Below, piece after piece: positions 1 through 5,980 of a stretch of 7,263 nucleotides of DNA. The DNA is from CAYLNH01 sp964384625 (GTDB lineage: Bacteria > Verrucomicrobiota > Lentisphaeria > JABSQK01), in NCBI GenBank assembly GCA_964384625.1, contig CAYLNH010000328.1, positions 1 to 7,263 of the forward strand, written 5' to 3'. The notes under the pieces are model-generated. The model did no database searches, was not told where the DNA came from, and was given only the letters and a program-made list of their open reading frames with translations. The number at the start of each line of letters is the position of its first letter. The stretch's first letter is position 1. A program made the position numbers and the translations under genes.

Positions 1-84
1 CACGGGACACGGGACACGGGACACGGGACACGGGACACGGGACACGAGACACGGGACACGGGACACGGGACACGAGACACGGTG
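1..84. repeat. 7-bp tandem repeat (minisatellite), open at the left edge
   Basis: Eleven head-to-tail copies of CACGGGA fill 1-77, followed by a partial copy that decays at about 83. Copies 7 (43-49) and 11 (71-77) read CACGAGA; the rest are identical. The array starts at base 1, so its true length is unknown. The unit is not a multiple of three and no gene covers it, so it is non-coding here. GGG runs recur every 7 bases with 4-base spacers (six uninterrupted runs from 4 to 41), which fits the usual G-quadruplex pattern; actual folding is inference. Such near-perfect arrays usually vary in copy number between strains. Confidence 0.95.
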
Positions 85-110
85 GCAAGTTCAGGATCAA
101 GAGTCGGAAT

Positions 111-143
111 CGATTGCAGTCGGCTGTCGTCGGTTGCAGTCGG
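111..143. repeat. Degenerate 10-bp repeat block A
   Basis: Successive 10-base units begin at 111, 121 and 131: CGATTGCAGT, CGGCTGTCGT, CGGTTGCAGT, then CGG at 141. The first and third differ at one base; the middle one is diverged. The same decamer family appears again at 4562-4593, beyond the far end of the following three-gene operon. It lies upstream of the predicted sigma-54 promoter, so a protein-binding role is possible but unproven; it may equally be a dispersed intergenic repeat of this genome. An 8-bp palindrome AATCGATT (108-115) overlaps its start. Confidence 0.6.
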
Positions 144-170
144 AAGACACAGAGGGATTCTGGTCCACGT

Positions 171-186
171 TGGCATTGGGTGTGCT
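171..186 (+). promoter_or_regulatory. Candidate sigma-54 (-24/-12) promoter of the kinase-regulator-MATE operon
   Basis: The sequence TGGCATTGGGTGTGCT matches the sigma-54 consensus TGGCAC-N5-TTGCW at 9 of the 11 defined bases. The invariant GG (172-173) and GC (184-185) are exactly 10 bases apart, as required. Transcription would start near 197, leaving a leader of about 72 nt before the kinase start at 269. The third class of evidence is context: the second gene of the operon is a sigma-54 activator, and such pairs are commonly self-regulated. The activator site would be expected 80-150 bp upstream, in the repeat-rich 45-117 stretch. Confidence 0.55.
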
Positions 187-268
187 AATCCTTTTGCGGA
201 GCAGCGGATGTGCACGTATGTTGAGGACGTCGTTACCATTGGAAGACCAAGCAGGAACATCAGCGCTG

Positions 269-1747
269 ATGAGCAGGACTCGTGATTGGGGGGTCTACGG
301 GCTGTTGATTCTGTTGTCCGTCGGCTTCCTCGGCTGGCAGTGGTTTGAGCATCAGCGATTTAGTGAGACGGCTCGGCAGCGGTTGTTGACCATCAGCCGC
401 AATATGACGCGGTCGCTGGAGATCATTGTTGGTTCCCAACGGCGGCGCCACGGGATCATCCCGCGTGAGCCGCTGGAGGGGGCGCTGGGGGCGCTGGTGG
501 AGAACGGGCCGATGCGGGCGATCGCGGTCTACAACAGTGACAACCAGATCATCGCCAGTTCAGGGACGGTTCAGGAAGCGGCGCACGGCACTCTGGCGCC
601 GGGCACGGCCGTTTGGGGTGAGCAGACCCTGACCGTTGTGCAGCTGGTACAGCTTGGACAGTTCCCGCGGCCGCCGTCGAAGGGCAATGACGAGGAGCAG
701 GCTGAGACCGATCCGTTGATCCTGGACCGGGAGACGGCACATCAACTTATGCGCGATTTCTTTGACAAACACCGCGATGAACTTGCGGCCGACACCGCTG
801 CCGGTTTCGAGCCTTCGCTGCGTTCGTTCATGCACCGCATGGGCACGTGGCGCGGCAATATCGCCCCTGAGACGCTGCGCCGCTACGGTTTGAGCAAGAT
901 GGTCCTGACAATTTCGACGGGAATTATCGACAGCCATATCCAGCGGGATCTCTGGATGCGCATCCTGCTGAGTACGGTCTTCGTCCTGGCCCTGGCCGCC
1001 GTCGGCTGGGGGTGGTACACGACCCGGCGAACAGCGGCGTTGAATCTGGAACTGGTCCGCGCCCAGGAACAGAACCGGCATCTGCGCGAGATGAACCTGG
1101 CCGCGGCGGGGCTGGCACACGAGACCAAAAACCCCCTCAACGTCATCCGCAGTCTGGCGCAGACGGTGAAGACCTCACCGGATTTGCCGGCAACAGCCCG
1201 GGGCGACGCCGACCTGCTGATCACTGAAGTCGACGCGGTTACCAGTCGACTCAATGAGTTCATTGAGTACTCCAAGCCGCGGCAGCCCGCCGTCGCACCG
1301 GTACTGCTGCCGGAGCTTCTGAACGATGTCGGCCGCATATTGCAGTCGGACTTCGACGACAAGGATATCGAGTTCACGGTGGTCGCGGACAGCCAGGTGG
1401 TCCTTGCCGATCCCGCGCTGTTGCGGCAGGCTGTGTTCAATCTTGTGCTCAACGCCTGCCAGGTCGTTGCGGACCACGGGAAGATCATCTGCCGCGTCAC
1501 GCCCGCCGCCGCCGGCGTCGCGCTTTGCATCGCGGACACGGGCCCCGGGGTGCCGGCGGCGGAACGCGAGGAGATCTTTCGTCCCTACTACAGCCTGCGT
1601 CCGGACGGTACGGGCCTTGGCCTGGCAGTGGTCAACCAGATCGTCCAGGCCCACAACTGGAGCGTTGACTGCAGCGCCGCCGGCGGCGGCGGCGCGTGTT
1701 TCACCATTCGCGGCATGCAAGCATATATCCCGGACGAAACGGCATGA
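269..1747 (+). CDS. Membrane sensor histidine kinase (NtrB/ZraS-like)
   Basis: A 492-residue inner-membrane kinase that should autophosphorylate on His and pass the phosphate to the regulator encoded next. TM1 spans about residues 7-26 and TM2 about 231-250; the roughly 200 residues between them form the extracytoplasmic sensor, PAS/Cache-like in size, with a Pro/acid-rich insertion at about 132-149. The DHp H-box is LAHETKNPL with phospho-acceptor H284. The ATPase domain has an N-box (NLVLNACQ, N395), a G1 box DTGPGVP (D423) and a G2 box GTGLGL (447-452), so it looks active. The ATG at 269 is preferred: AGGAA lies 11 nt upstream, TM1 follows directly, and the predicted transcription start is near 197. 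The frame is open to a TTG at 134, but that lies inside a repeat and before the promoter. ATG 218 is the alternative. The stop overlaps the next start (ATGA). The signal sensed is unknown. Confidence 0.93.
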   Translation: MSRTRDWGVYGLLILLSVGFLGWQWFEHQRFSETARQRLLTISRNMTRSLEIIVGSQRRRHGIIPREPLEGALGALVENGPMRAIAVYNSDNQIIASSGTVQEAAHGTLAPGTAVWGEQTLTVVQLVQLGQFPRPPSKGNDEEQAETDPLILDRETAHQLMRDFFDKHRDELAADTAAGFEPSLRSFMHRMGTWRGNIAPETLRRYGLSKMVLTISTGIIDSHIQRDLWMRILLSTVFVLALAAVGWGWYTTRRTAALNLELVRAQEQNRHLREMNLAAAGLAHETKNPLNVIRSLAQTVKTSPDLPATARGDADLLITEVDAVTSRLNEFIEYSKPRQPAVAPVLLPELLNDVGRILQSDFDDKDIEFTVVADSQVVLADPALLRQAVFNLVLNACQVVADHGKIICRVTPAAAGVALCIADTGPGVPAAEREEIFRPYYSLRPDGTGLGLAVVNQIVQAHNWSVDCSAAGGGGACFTIRGMQAYIPDETA

Positions 1748-3105
1748 CGGACGCGACGAACAGCATTCTGGTGGTCGACGACGACAAGGAGCAGCGTCGG
1801 CTGATCAGTGCGTATCTGGAGCGACAGGGGTTTGTGACGGAGACGGCGGGATCCGGCGCAGAAGCCCTGCAGAAGCTGAACGGTGCGGCGTTCGATATGG
1901 TCGTCTCTGACGTGCGCATGCCGGGGATGTCCGGGCTTGAGGCATTGCGCCGGGCACGGCGGGAGTTCCCCGAACTCCCCGTGCTGCTGGTCACCGCGTT
2001 TGCCGATATCCGCGATGCCGTCGATGCCATGAAAGACGGCGCCGTCAACTACCTTGAGAAGCCCATCGACTTCGATGAACTGCATGACTCCGTCTTCCAC
2101 GCGTTGGGTTTGACGGTGGCGACTGACGGCGAGGGGGAAGACCTGCCGGCCCTGCCGGCGCACGTTGTTGCGGCCAGCCCGTCAATGAAGGACCTCCTGC
2201 GCGAAGTCGCTCTGGTGGCGCCGTCGGACACGCGCATTCTGATCACGGGCGAAAGCGGTGTCGGCAAGGAGGTGATTGCCGATCTGGTGCACCAATGGAG
2301 CGCCCGCCAAAACCAGCCCTGTGTCAAAGTGAACTGTGCCGCGTTGCCGGAGAACTTGTTGGAGAGCGAGTTGTTCGGGCACGAGAAAGGTTCGTTCACG
2401 GGTGCGACCGACCGCCGGATCGGTCGCTTTGAGGAGGCCGACGGCGGCACCATCTTCCTGGATGAAATCGGCGAGATGTCACCGGCACTGCAGGCGAAAC
2501 TCCTGCGCGTGACGCAGGACGGCAGTTTCTATCGCATCGGTTCGAACGAGGAACGGCGGGCGAACGTGCGGTTGGTTGCCGCGACCAACCGCAATCTTGA
2601 GAACGAGGTGAAGAACGGCAGTTTTCGGGAGGACCTGTTCTACCGATTGACCGTGATCGAGCTGCACGTGCCGGCACTGCGGGAGCGCCGCGAGGAAATC
2701 GTGCCGCTGGCTCGGGCGTTTGCCGGGGAGTTCAGTCGGGGCCGGGCACGTCTGTCCAGTTCCGCGGTCACTGCCTTGTCCGTATACGACTGGCCCGGGA
2801 ATATTCGGGAGCTGCGCAACGCCATGGAGCGCGCGGCACTGATGTGTCGCGGCAATCTGATCCTGCCCGAGCATCTGCCGCAGCGCATTCGTGACAAGAC
2901 CGGCGTGGTCGAAGACCTCCTGGAAGACAGCGGCGGCCGCATGGAACACATTCAACGGGCGGTGATCCTGGAAACCTTGCGACAGAACAACTACAACCGC
3001 TCCGAGACCGCCAGGGTTCTCGGGATCAGCCGGCGCTCGCTGATCTATAAACTCAACCGCTTTGCCGAAGAGGGGCACGCCGTCGATTCAGGGGATGCGG
3101 GGTAA
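1744..3105 (+). CDS. Sigma-54-dependent response regulator (NtrC/ZraR class)
   Basis: A 453-residue cytoplasmic activator of sigma-54 RNA polymerase, partner of the upstream kinase. The receiver domain (about 7-120) has acidic pocket D12/D13, phospho-acceptor D56 in SDVRMPG, T84 and K106 (EKP). The AAA+ domain (about 145-375) has Walker A GESGVGKE from 169, the sigma-54 contact loop GSFTGA at 216-221 and Walker B IFLDEIGE with D240/E241, followed by ATNRNL and FREDLFYRL. A Fis-type helix-turn-helix closes the protein (about 420-440, ARVLGISRRSLIYKL). The contact loop carries Ser where most relatives have Ala (GAFTGA). The start is the ATG of the ATGA overlap with the kinase; only a weak GGA precedes it, so translational coupling is likely. 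The frame extends 16 codons further upstream, but those lie inside the kinase gene and the REC domain starts normally without them. The DNA target is inferred to include its own operon. Confidence 0.95.
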   Translation: MTDATNSILVVDDDKEQRRLISAYLERQGFVTETAGSGAEALQKLNGAAFDMVVSDVRMPGMSGLEALRRARREFPELPVLLVTAFADIRDAVDAMKDGAVNYLEKPIDFDELHDSVFHALGLTVATDGEGEDLPALPAHVVAASPSMKDLLREVALVAPSDTRILITGESGVGKEVIADLVHQWSARQNQPCVKVNCAALPENLLESELFGHEKGSFTGATDRRIGRFEEADGGTIFLDEIGEMSPALQAKLLRVTQDGSFYRIGSNEERRANVRLVAATNRNLENEVKNGSFREDLFYRLTVIELHVPALRERREEIVPLARAFAGEFSRGRARLSSSAVTALSVYDWPGNIRELRNAMERAALMCRGNLILPEHLPQRIRDKTGVVEDLLEDSGGRMEHIQRAVILETLRQNNYNRSETARVLGISRRSLIYKLNRFAEEGHAVDSGDAG

Positions 3106-4481
3106 TGGCAGAGACCGCTGCGCCCCGGAACGACCACGCAACCCTGACCCGCGGACCCGTCGGCCCGACGCTCTTCCGGCTGGCCGGTTCCATGATGATC
3201 GGCTTTGTCGCCGGCGCCGCCTTCAACATCGCGGACACCTATTTTGTCGGCAAACTCGGTACCGAAGCTCTCGCCGCCATGGGGTTCACGTTCCCGATCG
3301 TGATGACCGTCTTCAGCCTGACCATGGGCATCGGCGTCGGGATCGCGTCGGTCTGTTCGCGCACGATCGGCGCCGGCCGCATGGCGGACGTGCATCGATT
3401 GACCTTCCAGTCGTTGTTTCTGGGGTTGACGCTGACGGTGGTCTTTGTCCTGGTGGGCATCGTCTTCCTGGAGCCGCTGCTGAAACTGCTTGGCGCGGGA
3501 TCGGAAACCCTGCCGCTGGCCAAACGCTATATGCGCATCTGGCTGGCCGGCATTGTGGTGCTGGTCATCCCGATCCTGGGCAACAACGTCATCCGGGCGA
3601 CCGGCGACACGTTGTCGCCCAGCATGATCATGACACTGGATCTCGGGTTGAACATCTTCCTGGATCCGGTGTTGATTTTCGGCTGGGGACCGATCCCGGC
3701 CATGGGCATCGAAGGCGCGGCGATTGCCACCGTATTCTGCCGCGGGCTGGCGCTGGCCGCGTCATTGTATATTCTCATCTTTCGGAAACGCGTCCTGGTG
3801 CGCGACAGCTTCACTTTCGAGGGCATGTGGCGGTCGTGGAAAAGCGTGCTGTATATCGGCTTGCCGGTGGCGGCGACCAATCTGCTCATGCCGTTTGCCG
3901 GCGGGGTTGTTACACGGATGATCAGTTCGCTGGGCACGCCGTTCGTGGCGGCGCTCAGCGCCGGCATGCGCATGGAACGGTGTATCGGCATTCCGCTGAT
4001 TGCGATGGGCGTGTCCATGGTGCCGTTTGTCGGCCAGAACTGGGGCGCCCGCGAATTCGAACGGGTGCGGCGGGCCCGATCAATTACGTATCTATTCTGT
4101 CTGCTCTGGGGCAGCCTGTGCCTCATTGGCCTGCGTGCGGTCAGCGCGAATGCCGCCGGGCTCTTCAGTGACGATTCCAGCGTCATCGAGGCGTTGACGG
4201 TCTACCTCTGGATCATGCCGGCGGCGTTGGCATTCCGCGGCATGTCCCATGCCGCCAACGGCGCCATGAACGCGGTCAACCGGCCGTTGGACAGCTCGCT
4301 GGTGACGGTTGTTCGTCTGGTCGCCCTGCAGTTGCCGCTGGCGGTGCTGGGCATGAAGCTCGGCGGTTTCATCGGCATCCTGCTGGGGCTGGTCATCAGC
4401 GAGGCCCTCGGCGCCCTCGGCGGCGCGGCCTGGTGCCGCATCCTCTGCCGCCGGCTCGCACGGCGGGCGGAAGAGTCGTAG
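3105..4481 (+). CDS. MATE-family multidrug/cation antiporter
   Basis: A 458-residue integral membrane protein of the length and pattern of MATE exporters, which expel cationic drugs or metabolites in exchange for Na+ or H+; the actual substrate cannot be read from sequence. After about 20 polar residues, the first MatE repeat opens with the family pattern around P21 and DTYFVG (D44), and later has LDLGLN and FLDPVLIFG (D179, N183, D187). The second repeat begins near GLP (252-254) and contains GQNWG (310-314). About 12 hydrophobic segments are visible. The start ATG shares its A with the regulator's TAA (TAATG), with G-rich sequence at 3091-3102 serving as a weak ribosome site. Being third in the operon makes it a likely output of the two-component system. 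Assignment to a MATE subfamily (NorM, DinF or MepA-like) is not attempted. Confidence 0.93.
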   Translation: MAETAAPRNDHATLTRGPVGPTLFRLAGSMMIGFVAGAAFNIADTYFVGKLGTEALAAMGFTFPIVMTVFSLTMGIGVGIASVCSRTIGAGRMADVHRLTFQSLFLGLTLTVVFVLVGIVFLEPLLKLLGAGSETLPLAKRYMRIWLAGIVVLVIPILGNNVIRATGDTLSPSMIMTLDLGLNIFLDPVLIFGWGPIPAMGIEGAAIATVFCRGLALAASLYILIFRKRVLVRDSFTFEGMWRSWKSVLYIGLPVAATNLLMPFAGGVVTRMISSLGTPFVAALSAGMRMERCIGIPLIAMGVSMVPFVGQNWGAREFERVRRARSITYLFCLLWGSLCLIGLRAVSANAAGLFSDDSSVIEALTVYLWIMPAALAFRGMSHAANGAMNAVNRPLDSSLVTVVRLVALQLPLAVLGMKLGGFIGILLGLVISEALGALGGAAWCRILCRRLARRAEES

Positions 4482-4561
4482 CAGACGGCTTTCGCCCACG
4501 TCCACGCATGAGCGGGGCGCACAAGGTACAGTCGCAGGGTACATGGAGCACCGGCTGAAAT

Positions 4562-4593
4562 CGGTTGTAGGCGATCGCAGTCGATTGCAGCCG
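4562..4593. repeat. Degenerate 10-bp repeat block B
   Basis: Three consecutive 10-base units begin at 4562, 4572 and 4582: CGGTTGTAGG, CGATCGCAGT, CGATTGCAGC, followed by CGA. They match block A at 111-143 (shared consensus about CGRTTGCAGT). The two blocks bracket the kinase-regulator-MATE operon, one about 125 nt before the first start and the other about 80 nt after the last stop. Both are in non-coding DNA, so a dispersed repeat family is the simplest reading. Confidence 0.55.
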
Positions 4594-4600
4594 ACAAGCT

Positions 4601-4618
4601 GGCGGCTTCGTGGCCGCC
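4601..4618. repeat. Stem-loop GGCGGC / GCCGCC
   Basis: Six perfect G-C pairs (4601-4606 with 4613-4618) close a 6-base loop. It lies 120 nt after the MATE stop and directly before a second stem-loop. There is no T-run after it, so it is not a standard rho-independent terminator, but it could stabilise the 3' end or be part of a palindromic repeat. Confidence 0.5.
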
Positions 4619-4624
4619 TAGACA

Positions 4625-4654
4625 AATCCGGCGGAAGTCTTTCCGCCACGGATT
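4625..4654. repeat. Long interrupted hairpin after the MATE gene
   Basis: An outer arm AATCCG (4625-4630) pairs with CGGATT (4649-4654), and an inner arm GCGGAA (4631-4636) pairs with TTCCGC (4641-4646) around the 4-base loop GTCT, with a 2-base bulge at 4647-4648. Twelve base pairs in 30 nt is well above chance. A bidirectional terminator role for the convergent genes is possible, but neither side has a T-tract. Confidence 0.55.
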
Positions 4655-4939
4655 GCCCGGGGTTCGCGGCTCGCGGCAGGCGGTGGAAGGGGCCTGTGCT
4701 GCAGCCCATGAGCATTTCGCCAACGCCCCCCGAGCCCGAAAATGGGCAACTCGGAGAGCGGGTCCAGGCACCCGGCCGGCGGCGTTGCTGTCAAAACACG
4801 ATGCTCGCATCGCTTATTCGGCTTCGTCTGGCCGGACCGGCGCTTGGCCTCCTTCCCTGGCTGGAAAACTTCCGCCGAGCCCATCTAGTGTATGGGCGGA
4901 GCCGACCGGAGTCACCGATGGCGCGAGCACTGACAAAAA

Positions 4940-5566
4940 TCAGTACTTGCGGAAGAGCGAAATGACGATGCCCTGGATCTGGACCTTGTCGAGGTCGTAG
5001 ATCTGGGGGGAGTAGCGTTTGTTGGCCGGGCGCAGCTCGACCTTGCCGTCGTCCGAAAGGTAGAAATACTTGACGGTCGCTTCGTCGCCGTCGACCAGAG
5101 CGACGACGATATCGCCGATCTCGGCTGTGGTCATCTCCTTGGCGATAATCGTGTCGCCGTCGAGAATGCCGGCGTCTTTCATGCTGTCGCCGTTGACGCT
5201 GAGGGCGAACAACCGGTGGCCGCCGATGCCGTAGGGCAGAATGGACGGGTCGACCTGGATGGTGTCTTCGCGGTTTTCCTCGGCGAACAGGGGCAGGCCG
5301 GCGCTGATCCGGCCGAGCAAGGGGATGCTGAGGGTGAGGGACAGGTGTTTGGGGCGGGAACCGCGGACGAGCGTAACGCTGCGGGCCTTGGAACTGCGTT
5401 CGATGTAGCCTTTGCGCTGGAGTGCGCGCAGGTGGGCAAAGGCGGTGGCGGGCTTGATGTCGAAGTGGTCGGCCACCTCGTAAACGGTGGGCGCCATACC
5501 CTCACGGCGGCTGAATTCATCGATAAAATCGAGAATTCGCTGTTGTTTGACAGTCAGTCCCTTCAT
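4940..5566 (-). CDS. lexA: LexA, SOS-response repressor with self-cleavage domain
   Basis: A 208-residue repressor of DNA-damage genes, of normal LexA length. The winged-helix DNA-binding domain is residues 1-67, beginning MKGLTVKQQRILDFI as in typical LexA. The S24 peptidase domain follows: cleavage site A89-G90 within LLGRISAGLPL, catalytic S128 in NGDSMKDAGI and K166 in TVKYF, so RecA-stimulated self-cleavage should work. The start at 5566 is fixed by a perfect AAGGAGGT four bases upstream; the frame is open further, but an upstream start would place that ribosome site inside the gene. Recognition-helix residues (KPATAFAHL, 38-46) differ from E. coli SPNAAEEHL at the DNA-contact positions, implying a different operator. 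It is a single-gene unit, convergent with the MATE gene and divergent from the binding protein. Confidence 0.96.
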   Translation of the reverse strand: MKGLTVKQQRILDFIDEFSRREGMAPTVYEVADHFDIKPATAFAHLRALQRKGYIERSSKARSVTLVRGSRPKHLSLTLSIPLLGRISAGLPLFAEENREDTIQVDPSILPYGIGGHRLFALSVNGDSMKDAGILDGDTIIAKEMTTAEIGDIVVALVDGDEATVKYFYLSDDGKVELRPANKRYSPQIYDLDKVQIQGIVISLFRKY

Positions 5567-5570
5567 TTCT

Positions 5571-5578
5571 ACCTCCTT
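5571..5578 (-). promoter_or_regulatory. Perfect Shine-Dalgarno of lexA
   Basis: On the - strand this reads AAGGAGGT, fully complementary to the usual 16S rRNA 3' end, and sits 4 nt before the ATG at 5566. It settles the start codon against the in-frame alternatives upstream (for example the ATG at 5614, giving MNQKGRRE). Confidence 0.9.
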
Positions 5579-5608
5579 GAACGGAAGATGCTCCCGTCTC
5601 CCTTTCTG

Positions 5609-5636
5609 ATTCATGGATGAATTATCACTAATGAAT
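5609..5636 (-). promoter_or_regulatory. Candidate LexA operator / autoregulatory inverted repeat
   Basis: ATTCAT GG ATGAAT (5609-5622) is a perfect 6-bp inverted repeat with a 2-base spacer. A third half-site, ATTCAT on the - strand, lies at 5636-5631, overlapping the -10 box and 14 nt from the next one. The site covers the predicted transcription start (about 5627) and the first transcribed bases, the usual place for a repressor. No E. coli (CTGT-N8-ACAG), Bacillus-type (GAAC-N4-GTTC) or TGTTC-N4-GAACA box is visible near lexA. Binding by LexA is inference; AT-rich promoter DNA can give short palindromes by chance. Confidence 0.45.
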
Positions 5637-5662
5637 ATATGCATGTTTCGGCAGGGGTGCAA
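5634..5662 (-). promoter_or_regulatory. lexA promoter, sigma-70 type
   Basis: On the - strand the -35 box TTGCAC (5662-5657) and the -10 box TATATT (5639-5634) are separated by the optimal 17 bases. Each box matches four or five of six consensus positions. Transcription would begin near 5627, giving a leader of about 60 nt. This is the most AT-rich patch of the region. Confidence 0.7.
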
Positions 5663-5900
5663 GAAGCCCGCGAGAAAAACGCGGAAAAAGTCATATGCGG
5701 GGGGAACTGTGGCAGCGGGCAACGGCCTTTCATCAAACATCTCGCCCACCCACGGCCTCGGGCGGCGGGAAAACGGGAACAGGAGGAGGCCGTCTGGTGC
5801 AGGTGACCGATCCTGAAACTCCGCAACGTCAAGGTGCGGGATCTCGATGCAGAATGCAGAGGGCAGCAGACAAGGGCTTACCGCGGGGCAGAGAATCCGG
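5663..5900. other. Divergent intergenic region with one long-range stem
   Basis: No gene was recognised between the lexA promoter and the promoter of the binding-protein gene. Short open frames here lack ribosome sites and family features. The one structure that stands out is an 8-bp perfect inverted repeat, ACGGCCTC (5752-5759) with GAGGCCGT (5786-5793), enclosing 26 bases. ACGGCCT also occurs at 5722-5728, so an alternative pairing with the 3' arm is possible. It lies upstream of the predicted binding-protein promoter, so it would not be in that transcript unless another start exists. Confidence 0.4.
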
Positions 5901-5928
5901 TTGTAATTCGAGGTGGGGAGGCTAATTT
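5901..5928 (+). promoter_or_regulatory. Candidate promoter of the substrate-binding protein gene
   Basis: TTGTAA (5901-5906) and TAATTT (5923-5928) are spaced by 16 bases and would start transcription near 5935, leaving a leader of about 46 nt. Both boxes are moderate matches. A start there would exclude the upstream in-frame extension of the gene. Confidence 0.4.
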
Positions 5929-5980
5929 ATGCGCTTCTGTTTGGAGAACAACCCATCTAAAGATAGGGAGATGTGGCTCA

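Larger units (their letters stand above)
4482..4939. other. Convergent, gene-free, hairpin-rich intergenic region
   Basis: These 458 nt separate two convergent genes. Open frames cross it on both strands, but none has a recognisable domain or a convincing ribosome site, and their composition is low-quality (Arg/Pro/Gly-rich). It holds a decamer repeat block and at least four inverted repeats: 4601-4618, 4625-4654, 4799-4812 (CGATGC TC GCATCG) and 4879-4897 (GCCCAT / ATGGGC). None is followed by a real T-run in either direction. The region looks like accumulated small palindromic or dispersed repeats, some perhaps acting as terminators for the MATE gene and lexA. Confidence 0.6.

Noticed and set aside
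1..84. CRISPR array
   Set aside because: The unit is 7 bp, contiguous and without spacers; it is a simple tandem repeat.
134..268. Upstream extension of the histidine kinase from a TTG at 134
   Set aside because: It begins inside the decamer repeat and before the predicted sigma-54 promoter, has no ribosome site, and the membrane segment at the normal kinase N-terminus follows the ATG at 269.
4657..4680. T-loop-like GGTTCGCGG suggesting a tRNA
   Set aside because: No acceptor, D or anticodon arms could be fitted around it.
4618..4884. 88-codon open frame on the - strand in the convergent spacer
   Set aside because: No ribosome site or family resemblance; it overlaps three of the inverted repeats. 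It may be a repeat-derived sequence, not a gene.
4930..4944. lexA terminator from the small ACTGA / TCAGT inverted repeat over the stop codon
   Set aside because: The stem is only 5 bp and A-T rich in part, and the A-run (T-run on the lexA strand) is inside the loop, not after the stem.
4543..4965. 140-codon open frame on the + strand in the convergent spacer
   Set aside because: It runs over repeats and hairpins and into the 3' end of lexA on the other strand; composition is Arg/Pro/Gly-rich and no domain is recognised.
5567..5749. Longer LexA from an upstream start
   Set aside because: The perfect AAGGAGGT at 5571-5578 would become coding, and the extension crosses the predicted promoter and transcription start.
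5834..5980. N-terminal extension of the substrate-binding protein from a GTG
   Set aside because: It would put 49 polar residues before an otherwise complete lipoprotein signal peptide; the ATG at 5981 has its own ribosome site.
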